Shown one piece after another: positions 7,196-14,394 of a stretch of 25,311 nucleotides of DNA (position 1 is its first letter; each line of letters opens with the position of its first letter). The DNA comes from Thermoleophilia bacterium (lineage in GTDB: Bacteria; Actinomycetota; Thermoleophilia; Gaiellales; SKUG01): NCBI GenBank assembly GCA_025964455.1, contig JAOPYU010000243.1, positions 1 through 25,311 on the forward strand. The letters run 5' to 3'. The position numbers and the translations under genes are program-made. Below the pieces are notes generated by a model. That model worked only from the letters and a program-made list of their open reading frames with translations. It had not been told where the DNA came from and made no database searches.

Positions 7196-8617
7196 ATGCC
7201 ACGTCGCGCTGCCCACCCCGACGACCACGCGTCGCACCAGTTCGTGCCCGAGGGGCCGAAGCCTGCGAAGCGCGTGCCCTTCCCGGGGCCGCGTGGCATC
7301 GCGGCGCTGCGCGTGATCGACCAGATCCGGCGTGACCCGCTGCCCGTGCTCGATCCGCTCCACCAGCGCTGGGGCGATCGCATCGGCGTGAGCGCGTTGC
7401 GCTACCGCTTCGTGCTGCTCTCGGCCCCGGACGACATCGAGGCCCTGCTCGTCGGTGGTGCCAAGGACACGATGAAGGCGCTCGGCCTGCGCCAAGGGCG
7501 CTGGATGATGGGCGGCCAGCTGCTCGTCGCCGAGGGCGAGGCCCACGCGCGCCAACGGGCGATCCTCGCCTCGACGTTCGCACGCCGCCAGGTCGACGCT
7601 TACGTGGATGACTTCGCCGAGCAGGCCGAGGTGTGCTGCGCGCGCTGGAGCGATGGCGCGACCTTCGAGGCCGAGCGGGCGATGGGCGACCTCGACCTGG
7701 CCGCCGCCAGCCGCACCATGTTCGGGGGCATGGTCGACGGGGCGGAGGCCGACGCAGTCACCGAGGCCCTCGAGACGTGCGTCCACGCCTTCCCGCTCGC
7801 CATGCACCCGATGCGTGGCGTGATCGACACGCTCGGCCTGCCGCCCAAGGGGAGGATCAAGCGCTCCGTGCGTGTGCTCAATCGCACCGTGAAGCGCCTG
7901 CTCGACGATGGCCGGGCGCGCATCGCCCGTGGCGAGCCGTCGGGCCATGCGCTCGCGCAGCTGCTCGAGCACCACTACCGCGACGACATGTCCGAATCCG
8001 AGTACGACCTGCTCATCGACGAGGTGCGCGGGCTGCTGCTCGGCGGCCACGAGACGCTCGCGCGCTCGCTCGCCTGGGGCCTGCACCTGCTCGCCGAGCA
8101 CCCGGACGTACTGGCACGCATCCGGGCGGAGGTGGAGGAGGTCTGCGGCGACGAGCTGATCCGCGCCTCCCACGTCGAACAGCTGCACGAGGCCCGCCGC
8201 GCCTTCCAGGAGACGATCCGCCTGTATCCGGCCGGCGGCCTCCACGTCCGCGAGACCCAGCGTCCCGTGCGACTCGACGAGGACACGGTGCTCGATCCCG
8301 GTCTCCAGGTCGCCGTGCCGGTGTGGCTCGTCCACCGCGATCCGCGCTGGTGGCCCGAGCCGGAACGCTTCGATCCCGACCGCTTCATCGACCCGGATCC
8401 CGACCGGCCGCGCTGGGCCTACAGCCCGTGGGGCGGTGGAGCCCGCGTGTGCATCGGCCAGTGGTATGCGACGGTGCTCGGCACCATCCTGATCGCGACC
8501 GTCGCCCGTCGCTGGCAGCTCGAGGTCGCACCCGAGTCGCGCGCCGAGGCGGTCTCGATCTTCACCGTGCGATCCAGGCACGGCCTGCCGCTCGTCGCGC
8601 GCGCACTCGCCGACTAG
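7196..8617 (+). CDS. Cytochrome P450
   Basis: This is a 473-residue haem monooxygenase. Visible landmarks are the Pro-rich hinge (VPFPGPRG), the I-helix oxygen-activation motif GGHET (283-287), the K-helix ExxR as ETIR (339-342), the PERF-type FDPDRF, and the haem-thiolate loop WGGGARVCIG with Cys419. The canonical first Phe of FxxGxRxCxG is Trp here, and the usual second Thr/Ser after GGxET is Leu. The protein is soluble-looking, with no N-terminal anchor. The substrate cannot be told from sequence, and no ferredoxin or reductase gene is adjacent, so redox partners must come from elsewhere. The ATG at 7196 lies 5 bases after the previous stop. The stop codon overlaps that of the convergent GNAT gene through a shared CTAG. 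Confidence 0.95.
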   Translation: MPRRAAHPDDHASHQFVPEGPKPAKRVPFPGPRGIAALRVIDQIRRDPLPVLDPLHQRWGDRIGVSALRYRFVLLSAPDDIEALLVGGAKDTMKALGLRQGRWMMGGQLLVAEGEAHARQRAILASTFARRQVDAYVDDFAEQAEVCCARWSDGATFEAERAMGDLDLAAASRTMFGGMVDGAEADAVTEALETCVHAFPLAMHPMRGVIDTLGLPPKGRIKRSVRVLNRTVKRLLDDGRARIARGEPSGHALAQLLEHHYRDDMSESEYDLLIDEVRGLLLGGHETLARSLAWGLHLLAEHPDVLARIRAEVEEVCGDELIRASHVEQLHEARRAFQETIRLYPAGGLHVRETQRPVRLDEDTVLDPGLQVAVPVWLVHRDPRWWPEPERFDPDRFIDPDPDRPRWAYSPWGGGARVCIGQWYATVLGTILIATVARRWQLEVAPESRAEAVSIFTVRSRHGLPLVARALAD

Positions 8618-9189
8618 CGCAGTCGCAGCTCGTAGCGCTGGTGCGGCAGCACGTGCGCACCGTGCTGGACGTCCCACGGCTCACCGATCGCGAGCCAGCC
8701 CGCACGCTCGTAGACCTCGCGCGCCCGCGTGTTGCCCGGCAGCACGTCGAGGACAGCGCAGTCAACGTCCATGTCACGCAGGTGGGCCATCGCGGCGCCC
8801 AGGAGCGTGCGGCCGACGCCCGTCCCGATCACTGGGGGGTCGAGATAGATGGCGTACAGCACGCCGACGTCGCCGTGTCGCTCCGGCGGGTGCGGCTCGC
8901 TGCAGCTCGCGTGCTCGCCGGGCGTCTCGGGACCCACCTGTGCGAATCCGGTCACCCGGTCATCGGCGTCGACGCTCACCAGCGTCCGCAGCGCGACCGG
9001 CTCCACGCCGCCCGTCGCCAACATGCGACGCCACTGCTCGGCGCGTGCCGACTCGTCGAGCGAATCGAGCAGCTCCTGCGGCATCAGCCCGGCGTAGGTG
9101 TGCCGCCAGCAGGCAACATGGATGTGCGCGATCGCGTCGGCATCGTCGAGCGTCGCCTCGCGCACCACGACGCCTGTCACCTGCGTCAC
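8614..9189 (-). CDS. GNAT-family N-acetyltransferase
   Basis: The 191-residue product has the GNAT layout. The N-terminal strand VVVREATLDDADAIAHIHVACW is followed by an alpha2 region TYAGLMPQELL, then the acetyl-CoA pyrophosphate loop IGTGVGRTLL and the C-terminal NTRAREVYERAGW. The usual Gln/Arg of the (Q/R)xxGxG loop is Ile. It should transfer an acetyl group from acetyl-CoA to an amine; the substrate is not predictable. I choose GTG 9189 because it overlaps the upstream gene stop as GTGA, indicating translational coupling; a second GTG at 9180 is possible. It is convergent with the P450 gene and overlaps it by 4 bases. Confidence 0.9.
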   Translation of the reverse strand: MTQVTGVVVREATLDDADAIAHIHVACWRHTYAGLMPQELLDSLDESARAEQWRRMLATGGVEPVALRTLVSVDADDRVTGFAQVGPETPGEHASCSEPHPPERHGDVGVLYAIYLDPPVIGTGVGRTLLGAAMAHLRDMDVDCAVLDVLPGNTRAREVYERAGWLAIGEPWDVQHGAHVLPHQRYELRLR

Positions 9190-9440
9190 AGCATGGGTGC
9201 GGAGGGATCCGGCACGAGCGACAGCGGGGTCGCACCGACCGGCAGGTACACGGTCACCGTCCACCAGCCCGGATCGCCGGGCTTGCGGGCGAGCTCGGGC
9301 TCGGGAGCCTTGAACTCGCCGGCAACCCGCACCTTGCGGGAGCCGTCGACCTGCTCGTACTCGATGGCCGGCTTCGCGAAGCCGATCTCCTGCGCGGGCA
9401 GCAGGCGGAAGGTGCGCCGCTCGGTGATCTCGTCTGACAT
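9186..9440 (-). CDS. Hypothetical small protein, 84 aa
   Basis: ATG 9440 follows AGAGGACGACGAG. The product has charged ends and a likely beta-rich centre: EYEQVDGSRKVRVAGEF and GWWTVTVYLPVGATPLSL look like strands. It has no cysteine, signal peptide or membrane segment. Its stop overlaps the start of the GNAT gene (GTGA), so it may be a partner or simply an operon companion. I do not recognise the family. Confidence 0.7.
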   Translation of the reverse strand: MSDEITERRTFRLLPAQEIGFAKPAIEYEQVDGSRKVRVAGEFKAPEPELARKPGDPGWWTVTVYLPVGATPLSLVPDPSAPML

Positions 9441-9488
9441 CTCGTCGTCCTCTGGTGGTTCGGCGTGCGTAGCGTCGTGCCCGCGCGG

Positions 9489-9494
9489 TAGCGT
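9489..9494 (+). promoter_or_regulatory. -10-like TAGCGT implying a leaderless transcript
   Basis: TAGCGT fits the actinobacterial TAnnnT -10 and ends 7 bases before ATG 9502. No Shine-Dalgarno site precedes that ATG. Together these predict transcription starting at or next to the start codon. Confidence 0.45.
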
Positions 9495-9501
9495 ACGCAT
9501 C

Positions 9502-9807
9502 ATGTCTGATGACGATGATGCTTCCGGCTTCGACTACCGCGGAAACTACAAGGCCGCGGTGGACGAAGCGATCAAGGGTGGGATCGGCGTGTACGCCGAC
9601 TTCGACCAGGCCCGACAGATGGAGAGTTTCCGCGTGCTGAGCGGGGATCGCTCCCGGCTGCTGACCTTCGCGCGCCGCGAGGGCCTGACGACAGGCCACG
9701 TGGAGACGCTGCAGACCCTGCGGAGCCCCAAGCCGCTCTACCAGATGGTCGCCCAGGGCGACGAGGACACGCGCAAGGTGCGCGCCTACCTCGATCGCCT
9801 CCACTGA
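9502..9807 (+). CDS. Hypothetical small protein, 101 aa
   Basis: The product starts MSDDDDASGFDYRGNY and is a compact, mainly helical, charged cytosolic protein (KAAVDEAIKGGIGVYADF, SRLLTFARREGL, RKVRAYLDRLH). It lacks cysteines and membrane segments. I do not recognise the family. The gene is divergent from the 84-aa gene across 61 bases and ends 8 bases from the stop of the convergent surface-protein operon. The start is supported by a leaderless-type promoter and not by a ribosome site. Confidence 0.7.
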   Translation: MSDDDDASGFDYRGNYKAAVDEAIKGGIGVYADFDQARQMESFRVLSGDRSRLLTFARREGLTTGHVETLQTLRSPKPLYQMVAQGDEDTRKVRAYLDRLH

Positions 9808-9815
9808 CGTTCGGA

Positions 9816-10799
9816 TCAGTCGTCCCCGTCGAGTCGCTCTGCCCGGCGCTGCTGCATGTGCGCGCGCATCGCGCGGCGTCGACGGCGGTGTGACCACACG
9901 GGCACGGTGATCGCGAGCACCACGAGCGCGATGACCCACCACGGCGGGATGACGAACACGGTCGGCAGGTCCTGCTCCACTCGCACGCCGCTGCCGGCGC
10001 CACCCACGACCACCAGCCGCGGCGTGAACCAGCCGATCCACGGTCGATCGGTCCAGCGCATCCGCAGGTCGCGGCGACCACCGGGCAGTGTCGGCTGCTC
10101 GGCGGAACGCAGCGTGCGGGCCGCGAACGCGCCGAAGGAGGAGAGCTCGGTGCCCGCCTCGAGCTTGAGCAGGGTGTCGCCGGTGTTCTCGACGGTGGCG
10201 TCGAACGAGGGATCGTCCCCGCTCCAGATCACGCGCGGCGAATCGTACGCCACCACCTTGGCAGCTGCCTGCGCATCGCCGGGGACGACGATCACGAACG
10301 TGCTGCCGAGGTTCACCTTCGCCTCGACGCGCGAGCCGATCGTGTCCGCGTCGTTGGATCCGATCGGGGAGAAGCTCTGCGATGCGACGAGGGCGACCGC
10401 GTAGGCACCTGGGCGAGCACCACTCGGAACTCGGATCACGACCTGCTCGCGCACCTGCTGGCCGGGGCGCATGGAGCGCAGGTCGCTCGGCACCGCCACC
10501 CACGATCGGGCGGAGCGGCTCGGCGCGCGTCGGGCGGGGCGGGCGAACGACTCCCCGTCACCTGCTTCGAGATCGATCACGCGGAAGCGCACGTCGAGCG
10601 TGTCGTCGATGCGGTTGGTGAGGGTCAGGTCGACCGTGCTCGTGGTGCCGGGCGCGATCTCGCCCGCGAACCGCGCCGGCTTCAGCTCGAGCCGCGGCGC
10701 GCGCGGCTCCTGCGCGACGGCATCGAGCGAGGCGAGCTGGAGGGATGCCACACACGCCAGCGCGAGTGCGAGCAGGACGCATGTTCGCGTGGACGGCAC
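9816..10799 (-). CDS. Membrane-anchored DUF916-like surface protein (anchor A)
   Basis: GTG 10799 gives 327 residues with an N-terminal hydrophobic signal (CVLLALALACVASLQLASLDAVAQ). The extracellular part starts with a DUF916-like beta domain: PGTTSTVDLTLTN, then SWVAVPSDLRSMRPGQQV and VRVPSGARPGAYAV. A second beta domain contains PRVIWSGDDP and ENTGDTLLKLEAGTEL. VIPPWW opens a transmembrane helix at about 281-302, followed by an Arg-rich cytosolic tail ending LDGDD. It is paralogous to the proteins at 11572-12579 and 14394-15515. In Firmicutes, DUF916 proteins are partners of WxL surface proteins, and here the gene likewise follows a small secreted protein gene (10846-11526) by 46 bases. 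No clear ribosome site precedes the start. Confidence 0.8.
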   Translation of the reverse strand: MPSTRTCVLLALALACVASLQLASLDAVAQEPRAPRLELKPARFAGEIAPGTTSTVDLTLTNRIDDTLDVRFRVIDLEAGDGESFARPARRAPSRSARSWVAVPSDLRSMRPGQQVREQVVIRVPSGARPGAYAVALVASQSFSPIGSNDADTIGSRVEAKVNLGSTFVIVVPGDAQAAAKVVAYDSPRVIWSGDDPSFDATVENTGDTLLKLEAGTELSSFGAFAARTLRSAEQPTLPGGRRDLRMRWTDRPWIGWFTPRLVVVGGAGSGVRVEQDLPTVFVIPPWWVIALVVLAITVPVWSHRRRRRAMRAHMQQRRAERLDGDD

Positions 10800-10845
10800 G
10801 TGGTGTGGAATGCCCGCGCGACCGGGCGTGGAAACGCTGCTGCGA

Positions 10846-11526
10846 TCAGCGCGCGAGGACGATGAACTGCACCTGCGCCTGGTAGGCGCCGGGGCCGTCC
10901 GTCGCGTTCGAGGAAGCCCCGAACCGGAAGTTGCACGTGCCGTCACCGATGCCGGTCGTGTTGCACGCGGTCGAGGCTGCCGATGCGGGATTCGCGCGGC
11001 CGACCGTCCAGACCGGCGCCGCGGTGCCGGCCGCACCCTCGAGCTGGAGCCCGAACGCGCTCGCGGACGTGGTCGGCGCGACGGAGTTCACCGGCGCGTC
11101 GTTGATCGCGCCGTCGTAGCTGCCACCGGAGCAGCTGGCCACGATGCACTTCATCGCGTCGGTCGGAGCCGCAGGCGCTGCGGGATCCTCGAGCACCTGC
11201 AGGTCGGCGCCGAGCGCCGAGTTGGAGGAACCGAACATGATCGAGCAGTCAGCGGCCGTGCGCTTCCACGGATCGTCCGTGACGAGGTCGCCGAGCGCGA
11301 GCGAACTCGGCGTGGAGCAGCCGGTCGCGTCGAGGTAGACCAGCTCGTCGACGAGCCCGGTCACGTCGATCGTGCTCGCGGCGCCAGCGCTGGGGACGAT
11401 GCCGCGGGCGGTGGTCGCCGATGCTGCGAGCAGCACGACGAGCACCACCAGTGGCAGCCAGACCAGCGAGGTCCGGAGGAGGGAGCTACGGGGCTCCTGT
11501 GCATGCTGCGCGCGGATCGCGATCAC
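10846..11526 (-). CDS. Small secreted cysteine-containing beta protein (subunit a)
   Basis: The 226-residue product has an N-terminal positively charged stretch and a strong hydrophobic signal segment (SLVWLPLVVLVVLLAASATTA). The mature part opens GAASTIDVTG and is rich in Gly, Ala, Ser and Thr with several Cys. It shares two signatures with the proteins at 12662-13333 and 13626-14330: C-x3-F-G-S-S-N-S-x3-G-A-D-L-x-V, and near the C-terminus C-x-F-R-F-G-A followed by G-x-Y. It looks like a secreted beta-sandwich subunit, possibly WxL- or pilin-like, but matches no family I can name firmly. The GTG start lies 7 bases after a sigma-28-like -10, so the message may be leaderless. Confidence 0.75.
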   Translation of the reverse strand: MIAIRAQHAQEPRSSLLRTSLVWLPLVVLVVLLAASATTARGIVPSAGAASTIDVTGLVDELVYLDATGCSTPSSLALGDLVTDDPWKRTAADCSIMFGSSNSALGADLQVLEDPAAPAAPTDAMKCIVASCSGGSYDGAINDAPVNSVAPTTSASAFGLQLEGAAGTAAPVWTVGRANPASAASTACNTTGIGDGTCNFRFGASSNATDGPGAYQAQVQFIVLAR

Positions 11527-11533
11527 CTACGGG

Positions 11534-11563
11534 GTATCGGCACATGCGGTGCGACCCTTGAAC
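11534..11563 (-). promoter_or_regulatory. Sigma-28-like promoter of subunit a
   Basis: On the minus strand GTTCAAG (11563-11557), 14 bases, then TGCCGATACC (11542-11533). Spacing and both boxes match the elements before the other two small surface genes, and GCCGATA matches 7 bases of the GCCGATAA sigma-28/WhiG -10. It lies in the 45-base gap after anchor B, allowing separate transcription of a-A. Confidence 0.65.
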
Positions 11564-11571
11564 GGCGCGGC

Positions 11572-12579
11572 TCAGAACGAGGCGTACTCGTCGCCTTCGT
11601 CGAACTCTTCCTCTTCCTCGAGGTAGAGCTTCCACTCCTGGCGCCGCTTCCACCACAGGTAGACGGGGGGCAGGAGCAGGGTCGCTGCGAGCAGCGCGAG
11701 GATCCACCAAGGCGGCAGCAGCACGACCCGGCCCATCGACTTCGATTGGATCTTGCCGTCGTCGCCCTTGATCTGTGCCTCGGCGGAGAAGATGCCGAAC
11801 ATCGGGGGATCGCTCCACACCGCGCGATCGGAGCCGGTCGCGCCGCGGATGAGGGCGCGCTCGCCCAGGTCGATCTTCTTGACCTGGTTGCCGAACAGGC
11901 TGGTGATCACCACGTCGCCGTCGACGTGGTCGCTCACGTTGCCGTCGTTGCGGTACCGCACGCCGTAGGTGACGAAGCTGGTCCCGCCGAAGTGGAACAT
12001 GTCGCGTGCGGCCGCCTCGGTCAGCTTCAGGTCGCGGACTTCGGCGCCGGGCACCTGGAGCAGCACCTGGAGCATCGTCGCGAACTTGAGGGCGACGGTC
12101 GACGTGCCCTCCTTCCTGGTGCCTTCGAACTGGAAATTCACACCCGCGTAGGAGGCGCCGACGGGCGCGTCGAGCGGCGGCACGATCTGCACGTCGAACT
12201 TGATGCGCTCGAAGGGCTGGAGCGTCGTGTTGCCGATGTCGGTCGTGATCCAGTCCGACGCGCCGAATTCATAGCCGTCGAGCACCGGCTCGGCAAGGAG
12301 GGTCGGATCGGTCGGGGGTCCCAGGTCGACGATGCTCGTGACGAGCTTCACCTCGCTGTCACTGTCGTTGAAGATCGTGACGCGCTCGACGGACGGTCGA
12401 CCGGGCTCCACGTCCGCCTCGATGCGGATCGGCGTGATCGACACGAGGTTCGTCGGCGACGGGTTGTCGAGGATCTCGCGCTGCACCGCTGCGGCATGGG
12501 ACGCGGCAGGGATCGCGAGCAGGGCCGTGGCCGCCACGATGAGGGCCAGCGGGATGCGATGCAGGTTTATGCAGTTCAT
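11572..12579 (-). CDS. Membrane-anchored DUF916-like surface protein (anchor B)
   Basis: ATG 12579 gives 335 residues: signal peptide (IPLALIVAATALLAIPAASHAA), an N-terminal DUF916-like domain (ITPIRIEADVEPGRPSVERV; FGASDWITTDIGNTTLQP; PLDAPVGASYAGVNFQF) and a second beta domain (RYRNDGNVSDHVDGDVVI; ERALIRGATGSDRAVWSDPP; GDDGKIQSK). LLPPWW then opens a membrane helix (about 285-310), followed by a cytosolic tail ending in a strongly acidic EEEEEFDEGDEYASF. The NDGxVxDxVxG and IRGxxxxxxAxWS motifs align with anchor C, showing common descent. No good ribosome site is visible. An unusually stable hairpin lies between it and the preceding subunit gene, so it may be made at lower level than subunit b. 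Confidence 0.82.
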   Translation of the reverse strand: MNCINLHRIPLALIVAATALLAIPAASHAAAVQREILDNPSPTNLVSITPIRIEADVEPGRPSVERVTIFNDSDSEVKLVTSIVDLGPPTDPTLLAEPVLDGYEFGASDWITTDIGNTTLQPFERIKFDVQIVPPLDAPVGASYAGVNFQFEGTRKEGTSTVALKFATMLQVLLQVPGAEVRDLKLTEAAARDMFHFGGTSFVTYGVRYRNDGNVSDHVDGDVVITSLFGNQVKKIDLGERALIRGATGSDRAVWSDPPMFGIFSAEAQIKGDDGKIQSKSMGRVVLLPPWWILALLAATLLLPPVYLWWKRRQEWKLYLEEEEEFDEGDEYASF

Positions 12580-12605
12580 GCGTGCAGACCGATACCCGAA
12601 CGACT

Positions 12606-12638
12606 GCGGGGCGACACACGTGTCGTGTGTCGCCCCGC
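12606..12638 (-). terminator. Intercistronic 15-bp hairpin between subunit b and anchor B
   Basis: GCGGGGCGACACACG, a 3-nt loop, then the perfect 15-bp complement. It lies 23 bases after the b stop and 26 before the B start, with no T-run. It is a partial terminator or an mRNA-stabilising 3' end that would raise b over B. Confidence 0.7.
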
Positions 12639-12661
12639 GTCGATCTGGATTCCGTGATGGG

Positions 12662-13333
12662 TCAGGGGTTCGCCGTGGCGAGCACGTTGGCGGTACCGGC
12701 GTAGCTGCCCGCAGTCTGCGTGGCGCCCTGGCCGTCCGCGGCGAAGCGGATGGAGCAGGACTGGGTGGCGGTGGTGACGGCCGAGGTCTGGCAGAAGTTC
12801 GACGGAGCTGCGGCGACCGGGGCCCAGATGGACTCGGCTGCCGTCGGCGTGGCATCCACGGTGAAGTTCGTACCGGCAACCGGCGCAGGGGTACCTGCGA
12901 CAGCTGTCAGTGCGACACCGAAGTTGTCGTCACCGAGCGCCGAACCACCAGCTGCAGCTGCGACGTTCTCGACGGAGAGGTTCGAGGCGGCGGTGCATGC
13001 TCCCGTGCAGAAGAACGGCGCAGCGTCGACGTCATCGATGGTCACGTTCGCGCCATTCACCGAGTTGGTCGCGAAGGTCACGGTACAACCGGTGCCTGCA
13101 ACGATCGGCGTGCCGGCGGAGAAGTCGCCGATGGGGACGGTCGAGCCGCCGCCACACGCGGACGCGGTGTCCGGGCTGATGCTCATGCCCGCCGTGACAT
13201 TGCCGGTCACCGACAGGGTGCTTGCTGCGCCAGCGCCCGGGATGATGGAGAGGCCGGACGCCGTGATTGCGACGACGCCCATCACCACCATGGCGGGGAT
13301 GAAGGCGATGAACTTTCGCGAGCGGGAAGACAT
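12662..13333 (-). CDS. Small secreted cysteine-containing beta protein (subunit b)
   Basis: ATG 13333 has a strong ribosome site (CGAGGAGAAC) and gives 223 residues. A signal segment (FIAFIPAMVVMGVVAITASGLSI) leads to GAGAASTLSVTGNVTAG. Shared family signatures are C-x3-F-A-T-N-S-x2-G-A-N-V-x-I (near residue 85), and near the C-terminus C-x-I-R-F-A-A followed by AT-x2-AGSY. The mature protein is poor in charged residues and rich in Ala, Thr, Ser, Gly and Val, with paired Cys that could form disulphides (FFCTGACTA). It resembles an exported fibre or surface-layer subunit, but the family is unassigned. It is the first gene of the minus operon b-B-a-A and is driven by its own sigma-28-like element. 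Confidence 0.8.
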   Translation of the reverse strand: MSSRSRKFIAFIPAMVVMGVVAITASGLSIIPGAGAASTLSVTGNVTAGMSISPDTASACGGGSTVPIGDFSAGTPIVAGTGCTVTFATNSVNGANVTIDDVDAAPFFCTGACTAASNLSVENVAAAAGGSALGDDNFGVALTAVAGTPAPVAGTNFTVDATPTAAESIWAPVAAAPSNFCQTSAVTTATQSCSIRFAADGQGATQTAGSYAGTANVLATANP

Positions 13334-13402
13334 GTGAGCGGTTCTCCTCGAAGGGGGGTGCGTCCGTGCAGCAACACCAGGGGGGCGTGCTCTTCCCAGA
13401 CG

Positions 13403-13434
13403 TTGTCGGCAGTTCTGCAATCGCACTTGAGTGC
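13403..13434 (-). promoter_or_regulatory. Sigma-28-like promoter of subunit b operon
   Basis: On the minus strand GCACTCAAG (13434-13426), 14 bases, TGCCGACAAC (13411-13402). It is identical in both boxes and spacing to the plus-strand copy at 13531-13564. The box ends 69 bases before the b start codon. CAAG-N15-GCCGACAA resembles the TAAA-N15-GCCGATAA promoter class. Confidence 0.7.
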
Positions 13435-13530
13435 TTCTGGCGCGATTGTCGAATCGACTAGGTCCCTCGGACCCGCCCCGCAACGGCCTCTAGGTGGTCG
13501 CGCGCGCGAGGGAGCCTCGAGCAGACATTT

Positions 13531-13562
13531 GCACTCAAGGTGGCTCGTTTGCATGCCGACAA
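13531..13562 (+). promoter_or_regulatory. Sigma-28-like promoter of subunit c operon
   Basis: GCACTCAAG (13531-13539), 14 bases, TGCCGACAAC (13554-13563). It is the mirror partner of the minus-strand element; the spacer sequences differ while boxes and spacing are kept, which is the pattern of a functional site. The c start codon is 63 bases downstream. Confidence 0.7.
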
Positions 13563-13625
13563 CCGAACGGACTGGATACGTGCTGCCCACTCGATGCACG
13601 TCACCCCGCTGAAAGGTTCCTCCCA

Positions 13626-14330
13626 ATGCCCGCCATTGCACTTCCCCGCGCTCGAACGCTCGCCTGGCTGCCCGCCGCCGGCCTGCTCGTGCTCGCCGTC
13701 CTCGCCGCGTTCGGCTTCACGGGGCTGACACACTCGGTCACCGCGCAGACCGGCACCACGACGGTCACCGCGACGGTCAACAAGGAAGTCCACCTGGCGC
13801 TCAACGACACGGGCAGCTGCGGTGGCGTCACCGGCAGCACCACCGTCAAGGCGATCACCGGCACGGCGCTCAACACGTCCGACGCCCGCGTGCAGTTCGC
13901 CAGCTGCCGGCTGACGTTCGGCACGAACAACTCGGCCGCTGGCGCGAACGTCCTGGTCGAGAGCACCCGCACGAGCGGTGCCAACCAGTTCTGCACGACG
14001 GCACCGACCGGCGCCTGCGTCGCTCCGCAGTTCACCGATGTCGCAACCGCGGGTGTCGCGCAGGCCGCCTTCGACACCGGTGAGGCGACCGCCGCTGGCT
14101 GGTTCGGCATCAAGACCGTGGTCAACAGCAACTGCGCCGGCGGCCAGGGCACGACCAACTACTACGGCCTGCTCCCGAACACCAACGCCACGCCGGACGG
14201 CGCGACCGTGTGCGCCACGGCGAACACCACGGACGGCGACATCACGATCGGCTTCTGGGCCAACCCGGGTGCCACGCAGCCGGCCGGCAGCTACCAGGTC
14301 CAGACGACGCTGACCGCCAGCGCCATCTAG
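13626..14330 (+). CDS. Small secreted cysteine-containing beta protein (subunit c)
   Basis: ATG 13626 follows GAAAGG and gives 234 residues. The signal peptide (LAWLPAAGLLVLAVLAAFGFTG) probably ends near VTAQ. The mature chain begins TGTTTVTATVNKEVHLAL, then C-x3-F-G-T-N-N-S-x2-G-A-N-V-x-V, a C-x6-C pair (FCTTAPTGACVA), GWFGIKTVV, and a C-terminal ITIGFWANPGATQPAGSYQV. The same blocks in the same order occur in subunits a and b, so the three are paralogues. Composition is Thr, Ala, Gly and Asn rich with almost no Lys, as expected of an exported structural protein. Anchor C follows. WxL-like, pilin-like or spore-coat-like folds are possible; the sequence alone does not decide. Confidence 0.8.
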   Translation: MPAIALPRARTLAWLPAAGLLVLAVLAAFGFTGLTHSVTAQTGTTTVTATVNKEVHLALNDTGSCGGVTGSTTVKAITGTALNTSDARVQFASCRLTFGTNNSAAGANVLVESTRTSGANQFCTTAPTGACVAPQFTDVATAGVAQAAFDTGEATAAGWFGIKTVVNSNCAGGQGTTNYYGLLPNTNATPDGATVCATANTTDGDITIGFWANPGATQPAGSYQVQTTLTASAI

Positions 14331-14361
14331 TCCCTGCTCCTGAGCAGCTCCGCCTTCGGTT

Positions 14362-14394
14362 CGGCCCACGTCACCCTCGGGTAGACGTGGGCCG
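14362..14394 (+). other. Hairpin covering the start of anchor C
   Basis: CGGCCCACGTC pairs with GACGTGGGCCG (11 bp), and the loop adds an ACC/GGT stem beyond a bulged A. The last paired base, 14394, is the G of the anchor C GTG, so the stem covers the initiation region. It could attenuate transcription, hide the ribosome-binding region, or both. Confidence 0.65.

Noticed and set aside
7633..9807. 724-codon frame fusing antisense of P450 and GNAT to the 101-aa gene
   Set aside because: Only the last 101 codons look real; the rest is an alternative frame of the P450 gene and antisense to GNAT.
10471..12657. 728-codon plus-strand frame across the surface locus
   Set aside because: The opposite strand has signal peptides, membrane helices, ribosome sites and paralogy; this frame has none.
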